64,000 bases of DNA, from NCBI RefSeq assembly GCF_040054535.1, contig NC_090792.1, forward strand, positions 1,783,001 through 1,847,000, written 5' to 3'. The notes beneath the pieces were generated by a model. It saw only the letters and a list, made by a program, of their open reading frames with translations. It had not been told where the DNA came from and ran no database searches. Source of the DNA: Antennarius striatus (taxonomy: Eukaryota > Chordata > Actinopteri > Lophiiformes > Antennariidae). The translations under genes were made by a program, and so were the position numbers. Below are positions 42,940 through 56,807 of the stretch, piece by piece (the stretch's first letter is position 1; each line of letters begins with the position of its first letter).

Positions 42940-43240
42940 AGTGTGAGCTGACGGTGGGAGACGTCAGCTCACCTCCCAGACACTGCCGAGGCGCCCTTGA
43001 GCAAGCCCCCCCCCCAAGCTGCTCGTTTGGGGCGCGACTCCCTGGACTCTGCCTGACCCCCCTACTGTTTGTCTGGTGTGCTACTAATTGCATGCCTACA
43101 GGCCCCCAGTGTGTTGTGTTCAGGGGCCTGGATTCAAAAACTATGTGTGTATGCATGACTAACAAAAGACTGTAACCACATGCAAAAAGAGTGAAGAGTG
43201 TCAAGATAATTTCCCCACGCGTGGACAAATAAAGTAGATT
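42940..43240. repeat. SINE-like insertion within the LINE
   Basis: The block holds GAGCTGACGGTGGGAGACGT, CACTGCCGAGGCGCCCTTGA and, near its right end, ACAAATAAAGTAGATTTAAT. The first phrase is shared with 760-790. LINE reverse-transcriptase coding lies on both sides, so it was inserted into the LINE. Confidence 0.6.
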
Positions 43241-43718
43241 TAATCTTAATCAGCTTTATTCCTCTGTAGTTGCCACAATTCTGCATCTCCCTAGTTCTTA
43301 GAAATGGGCACCAGCACCTTCTCCTCCATTCCTCAGGCATCTTCTAACTTTGTTAACTCACGTAAAACTTTCTAATTTCAGTGCCTTTTTTTCGATGTCT
43401 GAAGTATTTGGAGAATGCTTTCAATTCTGTGTGTGTTTTCAGAAGAAGAAGAAAAAAAAGATTCTTTTCAAAGTAAAACAAAACTTTCGTCAATATTTTC
43501 GGAGACAAAGGCAAATGCACAATACGGTACACATCATCCATCGGACACATGGTGAAATAGCGGTGGTGGATTCAGGCTCCGTGGATAATCAGACATGCAA
43601 CTTGTGGGTTCAGATTCACATTCAGTCACAACCTAGTCACCTGATTTCTGAGTGCTCTTGAACGCAGCACGGCAGTGGGTGGGTGTTCGGAAGCGCGGCT
43701 CCTGCAGCATAATAAAAC

Positions 43719-46700
43719 ATGGCGGATTCAGAGGAATTCAGACTGAAAAGATTAAAGGTAACGGTAACACACATAGAATATATTCAAAGGAGTGTTCCGG
43801 GAGCAAACTAAACCCACTGTTAAGTCGTACTGTGTGGCATTTAGTTTTTGTTGGCCAGCTTCCGGTCGGGATACATATTCAAGCTAACGCTAGCTAGCTT
43901 ACAGCCTTGTAACGCACTGCTTCTCTGCATTGATGCATTTTGTCACGTCACCAAATGTTTAACAGTTAAATCATTAAATATCCAAGAAAACACTCATCAA
44001 CACACTCAGAATAAAGTCTGCCGGTGAGCTCCGGTAGTGTTTGTTACCTCACCGGTGAACTGGTGACACTAATTGTTGTTTTCTCAAAGCCCTTCATCCG
44101 GGAGGAAACAAAACAAAAAGTGTAGGTTAGATTACAGATGTCGTCTGACGACTCCTTGGAGTTCCATCTTAGATGAAAACAACTCTGAAACTGTCTCCAC
44201 TGGATGTTCTGTGTGCAAGTTTGTGTTCATTTGCAAACATGAAAATATGTTGAATTTAAATGCCCTCCTGGTGTAATTGATGGAGACAAAATGAGGCCTT
44301 CAGCCCCCGTGGATGTGAACAGAGATGCTTCATGTCAAGGAGGGATTTATTTCATGTAACTGTTAACAGGATGGTTTCTCATCACTGTTGTGTTTTGTTG
44401 TATCTCCTCATGTTTTATTATGTATAGAAAGTCACGTCACATTGTCAGGGATGACATTCCCTCAGGGTTTTGCCTTAAAACCTGCAGTCAAACTATTTTT
44501 CTATCTTTTCTGTCACAATAGATTCCACAATGAGACGTCAGGTTGAGCAATGACATCGTGGGGATACAATATTGTTTCCATAGCAACATCCACACTTAAA
44601 GTGTGTTTTTCATCCCATGTAAGGATACCCTGGAAGTTTTACCTGTTTTTTCATAATTAAATGGGGAGGAAAAAGCATTTTGGAGGAGACTTCATCCGTG
44701 TGTCACCATGTGGTGACCATCATACCACCAACAATTTATAACACGAAAGATCTGATTTTTTGCATTTTGGCTTTTTGAGACGGGATCTGTCCTTTGTTGG
44801 TTGGTTGTTTCATCAAGAACCCAGCAAACTTTACCAACCTAACTAACCCTGCCACCAGATGAGTTTTTAAATTAAATGTGCTGCTATTTTTGAGCATTTT
44901 GGCTGCTAACCATCTGTTTCTTTTAAAGATTCTAAATGTGAGTTGATGTTACAGTAATTTTACTTAAGAAAAAAAAAATCACATTTAACAAATCAGAAAA
45001 TTTGCCTTACATTGCAGTCCTCGGGATCAATGTAAAATTGATTTGTCTTCAGTTGTTTAATCTCAAATATATTCATATTTCACAGAAATGTCCTCCAGGT
45101 ATAACTTATATTAAGTTACAAGGGCTCAAAAAATACTTTATGTTGACCTTCCCCATGTACCCCAAATATTAACATTTACATGAACATATTACTTCTCAAA
45201 ACGTCATGACCTCGTGACATTTAAATGAATAAAAATGCACCTTAGCTCTATTTAAAAACTGCAACATAACCAGTTTTGCATCGCTTCAATAAATGTACTA
45301 CTTTTGAAAAAAAACCAAACAAACACATAAGTTCTGAAGGTCTGGGTAATTGATTTTTCAGAAAATGACCCAATGTCAACACAAAATTTATTCAAATAAA
45401 ATGTGTTCTGTGTATCTACAGAACATCGGTTACGTCCAGTTAATTATTGCAGACTAAAAATACAGGATAATGACATCATAAACTTTATGGTAAGAAATGA
45501 AATAGAGATTTCTAACAAATCATTGTTTTGTACACCTGAGTTTAAGACATGAATAATCCCCATTAAAACCTTTGCAATCAACCTTCTTCCCCCTTGCAGC
45601 ACGAGGAGCGTCTGTCCAGAGTATTTGATGAGGTGATGGGACTTGGAGACTTTGCTGAATCTTCTCAAGGCTCTGCAGCCTCTTCCAAAAGCGGTGGCCA
45701 TGACGACACAAAGGGAACAGACAAACTGTCAGGCCAAGGGGAACACCAACAGGTGGATGAAGAAAGCAGTGGCAGCAGACAAGAAGAAAAGATGGAAGAG
45801 GGAACTGGAGAAGCATCCTTTCCTCTCATTTCTTCCACTTCCTCTGACCAACATTCCTTGTTTACTACGGAAACCAATGAAGGAGGACCAGGAAGAGGAA
45901 CGGGACGAAGTGGAGGGGCAGCATTTGATGATGCAGTAGATGGCCTGGAAGATGATGAAGACTGGCACTTTGCCCTGCCGATGGGCAGCCTAGAGGACGC
46001 TAATATAGGTGAAACAAGTGGGAAAGAAAACCAACCAGGACCGGGGGACAAAGGACCTCAGTGCGATGCATTTACCTGTCCGCCGAGAGAGGAGGAGGAG
46101 CAAGAAAGGGAAGTGAGCTGCGGATCTAGTAACACCTCTCACTCCTCCCGGGAACACACACCTGACAACAGCCAAGGTGAGGCTGCATGTGTCAGAATTT
46201 AACCCATTCTGAAGGGCAATGTTTTCCACCAATGACATACATCAGGTGTCTATCCACTGTGAAGGGCCCTGAAATACCAGGACAATTCATTCTGCTGTCT
46301 AAAAGTTAATCTATGACCCGGTCTGGCTTAGATATTGACCGTCTTGTCTGTCAGTCACTGTTAACTAAATGTTGTTGGATAGCTCAAAGTATCCCTCTGG
46401 TTTTTGTGGTTTTGTTGAGCATTTTAATATTGAAGGACCTCGCGGGTTCTTTAGTGCTACACGACCATTCGCGCATCAACGCATGCGGATTCACCTCATC
46501 GTTGATTTTTAGTAGGTAGTCACGTGATACCGTATGCGCATCCTATTGGCTGACGGCATCCAGAAGTGCGCTGCATTCCGAGACTCACAAAACGCAGTAG
46601 ATTTCTGTGAGACACAAAAGTGCTTAAAACAGCCTATAACAGTGTGGGAAAAGGTAATACAGATAAGGTGGTTTAATATCTGTGTGGGGAGGGTTTATAA

Positions 46701-49700
46701 ATGTTTAAAGTGCCATAAATAATAAAATAAATAGTTTGTTGCTATATTGCGGAATTCATTTTTGAGGGTGGTTCCTGGAACGCATTAACCTCGAGTAACG
46801 AGGGATCACTGTACCCTCAAATTAGACACAAGCACACTGGGATGTCGCCATCACTTTCAAAACATGTTTTTGTCAGATGACAATTTCTTACTGTAACATG
46901 TAAGTCAGTAGTTCACATGTATTCCCTGGGTTGGTGGTGGTGGAATGTGTTAGGGGCTCGCTGATGGGCCTTGGACAGGTTCCAGGCATGTTGGGGGGTC
47001 ACGGAATCTGAACGGTCCGTGTTCGGTGCCGCCCTTGCCGAGGCAGCTGCGTGGGGCTGTGGTACCAAGACTGTCCCCTGAACCAGCAAAGCAGGGCGCC
47101 GCTTCAGCCGTCAAGGCAAAGATTCTGATGACTGCATGGCAGTGCTGTAATCTGTCTTCAGGCATTTTACTCTCAAACTTAAACATAATTGTTGCTTACA
47201 ATATTGCAAGAATCACAAATAGCCAAAATCAGCTGGTAACAAGCCAAGTAACGGTAGGTAGAATTTCTGGTGGAGGCATTTTTAACGGGAGAGCAATTTA
47301 TGGGTAATGAAAATGTTTGTTTTTCTGTGTCCATCATGTTTTATCTTGATTTAACTCGTTGGTATTTTAGTCTTGGTCTAGTTGAAATATTGATATGAAA
47401 ACATCAGTTGGTGTCAGCTGGCTGCATCATAGCTGTTTCTGCGCTGCCTAAAGTTCAATTCCCATGAAAAACTCTTTCAGGGATGCTGTTGAATTATTCG
47501 TCATTGTCGTTTTATTTGTTCATTATTTCATTCACAGTTTGCACATGGCTTGTGTCATTTTAAACTCTCGAGTGCGACGCTTTGATGAAACTTTTTCTGC
47601 ACTACCTTTCTGTCAGGGGGGGTCCTGAACCAGGCGGAGGAGACAGAAGACAGCCAGGAGGGAGAGGTGTGCAATTTGGACTGATTGTCAAGTAAATTCA
47701 TTTTACTGCTTTTCCTTCTGTGGATGATTTTTGAATAATTTGTTGTTTCAGAAGTCAGAAGCTGCTCCGATTTCTCCGATCAATATTAAAGATGAACCCA
47801 TCGACGAGGGCTACGACGCAGCTCTACTGCCTCAGAGCTCCATCAGACAGATAAAAGAAGAGCTGGAGCATCAAGAGGTCGGTGTGGGAAGATAAACTCA
47901 GTTTATCTTCTAGCTATTAGAGTAACTAGAAGAAGAAGCTGAAAGAAATCTGATTACTTTCCCTGCTTCTATTTCAGGAAGAGTTAAGGATCAGCTCTGT
48001 GTTCTCTGTAGGTGGAGGAAATACCTTTGCAGCCCCAACCAGTGAGTCCATCCCATTGATAATTGTAACATTTCTCTCATTTTACTGTCAGAGATCAAAT
48101 TTAGTGTCCTTCACGTTGGTCGTGTCTCTTTTCATGGACTTCATCCTTCCTTTTCTAAAAGGCTGAGGCTTTCATAAAACTCTAATGTGTTGATCGTAGC
48201 GGTTTCACAGCCTGCAGAAAGTTCTTCCTGTCTCTGCCCCAACACGCTTGCATAAACAGTTTACGTGTTGCTGAGTAAAATGGACAGATTGAGTTGGATT
48301 TATCATAAAGTTTGACCATGATGGTAGTAGAGAGGGCTTGTCCGTCCGTTAGTCCACCAAATGTCTTCACAACCGTTGCAGGTAGAAAGATGAAACAAAA
48401 GGCACATTACTCGGGCAGCAAAGGGAATGAAAATGAGATGACCTTGACCTTGAGAAAACTAGGTCAAGGTCATATTTTCACTTTTATACCTTTTTAGGTA
48501 CACATCTCTGAAACCTGATGAGATATAATCACAAAACAAAAAGCAAAAAACTTTTTCGGGAAGACAGAGGCACAAAAATGTGATGATGACCTTCACTTTG
48601 GTGAAAAGCCAACTACTCGATAGTCCAATATGAAATTTATTGCTGCAACCATTATAAAAGTAGGTCAGTGTAAAATTTTGAATTCAGGGGTGTTGCGGGA
48701 TGTTGCAGTCTCTGACAGCATTGTTGCTAATGCATTCACATATGCAAGATGAAAACCAGCCAAATAAAGAATATAATCAGAGAAGGCCAGTTGCTTAGAG
48801 CTGATTGGTTTGTGCAGTAAATTGACGCTAGTCTTACCTGCAGTACAGCACTGAAATCAACGTCTGCACATACATTAAAATTTATCTTCTTCTTCCATCC
48901 CTTGTTTTAAAATCTTCAACGGCACTTCTAAAATGTTTCTTTATAGAGCAGGAAATACGTCTACAGATTAGCATCAGGGGTATTCCCATTTGGCTTGTGA
49001 AGCTCCACTTCAGGTTCACCAGTAAAGAGAGTGAAAAGAGAGGAAGGGAACATTTTTATTTGTTAGCTGGATTACAGTGTTACGGAAGCATCAGCAGCCC
49101 GAACCCTAACTCTAACGCAACATTTTCTATGCTTGGGCGGTCCTGTTGAAAACCAAGTGTGCAGTAACCTCTCTCTTCTCTACTTCAGTGCCAGCAGCAG
49201 TCCCCGTCGCCCCCCCAGCCACCATTTTTATACCAAGTAGAGGTGCAGTCCTGCAAACCGTGGCTCCCTTCCCCGTCAGACCGCCTCCGTTTCCAATCCA
49301 AAGTGCACTGCCGGCTCTGACACAAGTCCCCCCACGCCCACCTCCACCCCCCGTACCTGGTAGTGTTCGCTGCAGCGGCTGCTGTAAGGTACTCAGTGCT
49401 GCTCATTTTTGAAAAACTACCATCAGTGATGCCAAAAGTGTGATTTGTAGTTACTATTCATCTTTTTTCCAGCATGCTATTTGTCATTTATCTGATACGC
49501 ATTATCAATGTTACGATTCAGTTTTAATTGTTGTGTTTCTTGAAGGTTCTGTTGAAAGGCCAAACAGCATTCCAAAGAAAAGGTTCTACTCAGCTGTTCT
49601 GCTCCACCGTGTGTCTGACCGGCCACCTGCCCCCAGCCAAGAACCGATCGTGTTTCCAGTGCAACAGGTACGGTCTGCTAACAGGAAGCTAGCTCTAATG

Positions 49701-52700
49701 TTTCCCACTATGAGGTTTTTTTTAGCTAAATACATGAATTGGTTTTGCAACCGTTAAACGTGTAGAAACGTACACCAAAAAAATGGAAAGCTTAAAGTTG
49801 TTATTTTAACTTTTGCTGAAAAGCACAACTTTTAGTTATACAGCGGTACCTCTACTTACAAAATTAATTGGTTCTGGAAGAAATTTCATTAGTAGAAAAT
49901 TATGTAAGTGGAGACGCGTTTTCCATGCAAATGCCCTAATCCGTTCCAAGCCCCCCAAAAATTCCGACATAAATGTTTTATAAAACATAAAAATGGATCA
50001 AAACATGTAACAAATACATGTTACGATTAGATTATTACACAATAAATGAGAGTTGTGCATAACGTAAAAAACAAATAATAGAGTAAAGAATAATAATGAC
50101 GGTCATTTACCTTTTAACTGCTGTCCCCATTGTTTTTTACCCTCTTTGGTTCATGCCCTCTTGCCCCACCATGAACAACAGAGTGAATTCCAGTCCTCCT
50201 TCTGAACTTCTCCAACCACCCACGCGATGCCTTAAACTCCGTAAACTTCCTTTTGTTTTAATAACGTGGTGATTGTAGATGCATTACGGCCATATTCTTT
50301 GGAGAGATCAACCAAACGCATCCCTTTTTCAGGCTTTTCTATCATCTCTTGATTTGTTTGTACGGACAAAAAAACTCTTTTCTTCGTCTTTTCTTTTCCT
50401 CTTTTCTCCGTCACTTTCTTGGGGTCCATAGTGAATACTCTAAAAGTTAATATATTTACATGAAACTACCAGAACACCTCATGGGTCGAGGGTTGAATGA
50501 CGAGGACGTTGCATAGACACCTATCTAGCTCCACACAGAGGTCCGTCTTAGCCAATGGGATACCAGGATGCTAGGTAATAGCCAATGGCAGAGCAGCTAT
50601 GACAATGTTGCGTTCAGGAACCTGTGGGAGCTGCGAGTATCAGCACATACTGCATTTACCTTTCGTAAATCAAAATTTCTTTCGTAACTAGAGGCAATAT
50701 TTTCCTGCTGAGAAATTTCGTAAGTAGAAAATTTCAAAAGTAGAGACATTCGTCAGTAGAGGTACCACTGTATTTTCTAGATGATTTAAAGCATATCCAT
50801 GTTTGAAATTTGTATACATTTTACAGGAGATATGTTCGTTTGTCTGTATTGTTTGCTCTAACGTCCTGTGATTGTCTGCTCTTAACTTCTAGTGCTTTTG
50901 TTTTTAAGGGAGATCGTTCAGCCGAGGGACATGGTCACGATTCCAGCAGAGGACAACAGCTACATGTACTTCTGCGGCCAGTTCTGTCTGTCCGTCTTCA
51001 GACACAAGAAGAAACAAATCGATAAGCTTCCTGATAAATGGACTGACAAACGACAAGAAAGGAAGCCTGAGAAACCGTATGAGAAACCAGCAGAGCGACT
51101 GGCGGAGAAACCCGTTTGTAGTGTTTGTAAAGTCTCCAACAGGGTGAGGAAAAAAAATCACATTTCTGTTTTTACAGCAGAAACAGATTTTGGTCTGTTT
51201 GATACGAAAACTTTATATTGGCTTTCCATGTGTTGTCTCTACAGCTGATTGAGCATGAAGTCACCCATCAAGGCCGTCTGCACAGACTTTGTAGTAACGC
51301 CTGTTTTCTCACGTGGAGGAAGATGCGTCAGTTGGCCATGAACTGCTGTGAAGGATGTGGGCTTTACTGCAGCAGCAGCTCTGGCTCCTGTCAGACGCTC
51401 ACCATCGACCGGTCTCAGCTCAACTTCTGCAGTCCCACCTGTATCGGCACCTACAAACAGGTACATGTTAAAATACTACTGCTTCTAGAGTAGAGAGAGT
51501 CTAGTAGAACTTTATTGTTCCGTCAGGGAAATTAATTTCTCTGTCGCACTACACACAGCACAGTGAGTACACAGAAAAAGCACACAGAAAGCACCGCCAA
51601 ACGTATCATATATGATACATGAGTTTTTGAGCCCTCCACATGAGCAGTGTGACAATTTATTTCCCCTGAAAAACCTGATGTATACAATTAGGTACATGCA
51701 ATGCACGGATAATCCACCAGGGGGGCAGTAATTAACTCACTAGATGGGGTTCCAGTGATGCTACAAGATCGCCATGACTAAGGAATGAGACACGGGTGGT
51801 TTGAAGAAGAAATTTGCCAGTTTTGAAAAGTTTAAGGTAAGAATTTTTTTTTTTTTGTGAAACATCAATAGGAATAGTTACTGGGTTGATGCAATTTGAA
51901 ATTACTGAAAATTTCATCATTTCTGTTTTAGTAAAACCGTGTTGAAAATGACGTATCAACTTTGATACAGCAGGTATATACGGTCATACAACTCTAAATC
52001 AGTCAATGGTCATTTTATTGCATTCCATGGATTATACATAACATCAAGAAACATTAAGTATTTTTATTTATCAAGTAAACTAAATATTTGAATTACATAA
52101 TTTCATAAAATTTAGAACAAAAAATTAGATATACAACTTGCTGTATCATGATGGTTGATGACTAGTTAGGAATTGGGATGGCACGATTACTATTAACTTT
52201 CTTTTGCTTACTGATTTTCACTAAAAACTGACCAAAGAAAAAAAATACGCTATAATCTGTTTTTTTTGTGCATGTGTGTTTTTAGATGGTAAAAAAATAC
52301 AGTGTTGAAGATGCACTGGAGTGGATTATGGATGGGAATTCAAGTGACATGGAGCGGCTAGGGGAAGATGAGGAGGAGGAGGAGGAATGGACTCCTACTG
52401 CAAGGATCGGGGAAAACCCAGATAGCAGTGATGATGATGAAAGCCCCCCACAAGAGGACACAACACCAAAGCAGTCAGCAAGGGGCAAAATGAAAAGGAA
52501 GGAGTATCAGTGGAAAAGAAAACAGTTTGAACCTCCATCGGTTGAGTTTGTGGAATGTGTTGAGGAAGACTCTGAGGAGAGGCTTGACTGGACGCCATAG
52601 AAGTATTTCAAAGATTTTGTGACTGAGGAAATGCTGCGGGACAATTGCAGAAGAAACAAACTTGTACAGTGTGCAGAAACATGGAAAGTCAGTGAACACA

Positions 52701-55700
52701 AATGCCCAGGAAATTGAGATATTTCTGGGTATTTACATGCACATGGAGTTAGTACAGATGCCCAATGTACGAGCTTACTGGGAGATGGAGACATGGTCCC
52801 CCCCACTTTGTGATGTGATGTCACGGGATCGATTCCTGAATTTGGTGACGCTGATTCATTTTCAGGACCACCTAAATGTGTCTGAGGATGCAAAAAAAGA
52901 TAAAGTGTGGAAACTCAGGCCGTGGTTAGAGAAACTACGCCAACGCTTTCTTTGCATTCCTCCTGAAGAATGTCACGCTGTTGACGAAATCACGGTGCCT
53001 TTCAAAGGAAAATCACATCTACGGTGCTACATGCCAGGAAAACCTCACAAGTGGGGGTTCAAGTTGTGGGGACGTGCCGGGCAAAGTGGCTATCTCTATG
53101 ACTTTGACGTGTGCCAAGGGGGAGAAAATCAGATGTTGGTGCTACAGGTGATGTTGTCCTGAAAATGACATCAAACCTTCCAGCAGGAAAAAATCACAAA
53201 GTTTTTGCTGACAACTTCTTTACATCAGTTCCATTGGTGGAGCACTTGAAACAAAGAGGAATCTACTACGTAGGCACAGTCCGAATGAACAGGGTGAAGT
53301 ACTGCCAACTGATGGATGAGAAAGACCTGAAGACAAAGAGAAGAGGGTCTCTGGATTTCAGAGTAAACCAGGAAGACAACACCATCGTGAGATGGTATGA
53401 CAACAAAGCTGTGAACCTGCTCTCTTCTTTTGTTGGTATTGAACCACTGGGCAGTGTGAAACGTTGGGATCGGGAAGCCAAAACCTACAGAATGGTTCCC
53501 AGACCAGCCATCGTTGACACGTACAACAGGTTGATGGGAGGCGGTGACCTTCTTGATATGCTATCTTCACTGTACAAGTTCAGTTTCAGATCCTGAAGAT
53601 GGTTCATCTACACTTGGTGGCACGCCGTTACAGTGACGCTAATCAATGCATGGATCTGCTACAGAAGAGACCTGGAGAAACGGCAGCCCAGGCAGAAACC
53701 CCTGCCTGGGCTGCAGGCCTTGATCATTTCCCGACATGGGAAACCCGACAGAGATGCAAGCACTGCGTCGGCCACTTTGCCCATGTGTACTGTGAGAAAT
53801 GCAGAATGCATCTTTGTCTGAACAAGGACAGAAACTATTTTCAAGCCTACCACCATGCAAGATAAAAAGGTTGTGAGCAGCAGGATGAGTCAAAATTACT
53901 GCCAGTTCCATGGGTCGATTTTCTCATTGCTGCATTGTAGTAGCACTTTCTATGTTTGGAATTAGCAATTTGTTGGATTTGTTTGTGTTTTATTATGTTT
54001 TAGTTTTGTTCAAGAAAAAGATTCTTTGAGCTTTCTTACCCGGTGTATCAAATATGATACAAATTGAAACTTCTATATGGAAATTGATATTTGGAAAAAA
54101 AAAAAGAAAGAAAGTTGGTTGTTCAGAAGGACCAATAAAGGCTCCAGTTTCAAAGAATTCAAATTTTCTGTCAATTATTTGATAATTTGGGCTTTACAGG
54201 GTTTTAGAAAGTACAGTAGTACCAACACCAAATACAAAGAGTAGTAAATAACCCATCAAGAATATACAAATAGAAAGGCATAAATAAACAGGCCTACTTA
54301 GGCATGGGTAGAGTGAAGTGTCTATAGTGTTTGTATTCTAGTGTGTAGGATGAACAGTTCTTGTATGTTTTATACATATCAGTGGCTCCGCATGGCAACA
54401 TGATTTAAGTTACAGTATTTTCCACACTATAAGGCGCACTGGATTATAAGGCGCACCTCCAATGAATGGTCTATTTAAAAAAAAAAACTCATACATAAGG
54501 CGCACTGAATTATAAAACACATCTGAGAACTCATCTTCAATGAATGCTCTATTTTAAAACGTTTTCACATTTAAGGCGCATTGGATTATAAGAAATTGAG
54601 AAAATTAAAGGCCTTTATGTGTGTCTTATAGTGCGGAAAATATTGTATCCACAATTCAGTCAAATGGATCAGAGCTCTTAAAGACTTCATTTTGTTTCTT
54701 CCTCCAGACCTGCAGAAAGATGGTCGAGTGTGCCCACTGCCACAAGATGACTCTAGTGTCCTCCACCGTCATGGAGCGAGATCAGAAGGGCAAAGTTCAG
54801 CTGTACTGTACGCCCGACTGTGTGGAGCAGAGCCGACCGGGACATCACATCCTCAGTGGTAGGACTCTGTTTGAGCCTCCGGTCAGGGAAAGTGTGACCA
54901 TTATTAATTCACATGCCGACCAATCGGATGCTTTCATTTTCTATTGGTGCTACAGGTACTGCGTTCCCCTGCAGCCACTGCAAGCTGTCGGCCGTTCCTC
55001 AGTACCATCTGGCCATGGTGGATGGAACCATCCGGAACTTCTGCTCCCTTGACTGTGTTACCATGTTCAGGGTAAAGCGTCTCATATCTATAAATGTTGG
55101 TCTGCAACTTGCTTTTTTTATTTGATTGGTCGTGTTATTGGGTCTTTTTGTCCTCCCAGAAGTCTGCTCACAGCTCTCAGCCCGACCTGATCAACGGAGC
55201 CCTGACTTTCAGGGAATCCTCCCCCAAAGACGCCCCCAGACCGGGTCCTTTTGCCGGAGCCAGCTCCGTTCCCCCCATCCCTCAGAACTATCCATCTTCA
55301 GTCCCCTACCAGGGTCACCACCCCAGTCACACCTCAGTGCCCCCGCTGGTGCCTCCCTGCTCAGCCATGTCCTCCCCCTCCACCCCAGGGCAAGCCCCTC
55401 TCAAAGCCCCCGGTGGTCAGCTGCTGAAAGCAGCAGAGGCCCGCCCCGTCAGCTCTTCCAGACTGACTTGTCACCTGTGCAACAAACAGTTCAGCATGAA
55501 GCCGGTGCTGTTCAGTCACCAGGTGAGGAGCGTGGATACACTCCTTCACCGGCGCCGCCGGCGGTGACTTTAACGCCGATCTGATTTGGTTGTCGTTTCC
55601 TTCAGGGTCGTATTTCCATGTTCTGCAGCAGAGTCTGTTGTGAGAACTACAAAACCCAGAAGAACGTGCTGGTGGTGTGTGAGTTCTGCAAACAGGAGAA

Positions 55701-56765
55701 AATCCTCTTTGATACCATCAACTACAACCAGCAGGACCTCCTCTTCTGTAGTGAGAGTGAGTTCATCTGCCAACACTGCCGACGACAGCATTGACGTGTG
55801 CTTTGCGGTACTCTGACTCAGGTGACATCATGGCCCAATCACTTTGTGTTCCAGACTGTAAGGTTCTCTTCAGACACGAGCTGACGAGACGGAACAAGGA
55901 TCACGCCTGGCGCCCCTGCACCTACTGCTCTGGGAGCAGCCAGAAGATGCTGCACAGTCACTATGGAGGCAGAATGGAGGAGTTTTGTCGGCCTCACTGC
56001 ATGTCCCAGTACACCGTACTCTACTACGGGGTGAGGAGACTGATGTCAGAGTGGTTGTGTGATCGTCGTCTTTCTCTGTCTCTAAATGTTCTTTCTTTCC
56101 CTCCCCCCACCTCGTCCCGTCCAGATGGGCCGGTGTGACGGCTGTCGGAAGCAGGGCTACTTGACGGAGAAGCTGCAGTGTTTGGGTTCCGTCCGTAACT
56201 TCTGCAACCTGCTCTGCCTGATACATTACTGCTGCCTGCATTTCGAGATGAGCCAGCATAGCAGCAGTAACGGTACTGGGACGGCCCCACAAACACCATA
56301 CGGTAACGGTCAGCACTTCTCTACACCGTGTGCTCGTTCGTGCTTCAGCCATGTTTACATGCTAGTTATAATGTATGTTAACAACTATCAGAAAGTAGAC
56401 CCCAACCACAGCAAATTCCCCTCAAACTGTGGGAGGACAACCGTTTCCCCAGGAATAGAAAACGTCCAGTAAAGGACGATTAAATGTAGCATCAGAACTT
56501 CTGCATGTCTTCCATCGTTTTTAATTCTTCTACTGATAAATCAAACTAATGATTGGTGGACCTTCTTCTGCTGGATGCTTTGCTCTCAAATGTGTGTAGA
56601 TGAAGGGCTGGATGTTCTCAGAGTGTGACTTCAGAGTACCTGTATATTAAAGGAGAGAAGATTGGAAGGATCAAATACGGCTGGAAAAGATTCACAAGCG
56701 GCAGGAATGACTGCAGCTTTGAGAAGATTGTCAAGCAAGGCTGATTCAAGAACATCAAGGAGCCT

Positions 56766-56807
<42 letters not shown>

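Larger units (their letters stand above)
42060..43340 (-). mobile_element. RTE-type LINE fragment, 5'-truncated, with SINE-like insertion
   Basis: On the minus strand, RT words run from MPEEWRRRCWCPF and NCGNYRGIKLI (43240-43340), then an unrelated block (about 42940-43240), then RT again from 42932. The 3' end reads on through the CTTTCGGCTTTTCCC phrase shared with two other fragments in the window. RTE is inferred from the overall RT flavour; CR1-type relatives are less likely. Multiple breaks show it is inactive. Confidence 0.75.
41070..43718. other. Divergent intergenic region adprs/zmym4
   Basis: CpG-rich sequence runs upstream of adprs to about 41320, consistent with a promoter. AT-rich DNA without a recognisable gene fills 41340-42040. 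An RTE-type LINE remnant with a SINE-like insertion occupies 42060-43340. The segment 43640-43720 before zmym4 is GC-richer and probably holds its promoter and 5' UTR. Confidence 0.6.

Noticed and set aside
42169-42951. 260-codon frame on the plus strand rich in Ser/Thr/Leu
   Set aside because: It is the antisense of the LINE reverse transcriptase, which reads sensibly on the minus strand.
45665-46051. Ser/Pro-rich frame on the minus strand over zmym4 exon 2
   Set aside because: Antisense of the Glu/Ser-rich coding exon; it has no independent support.
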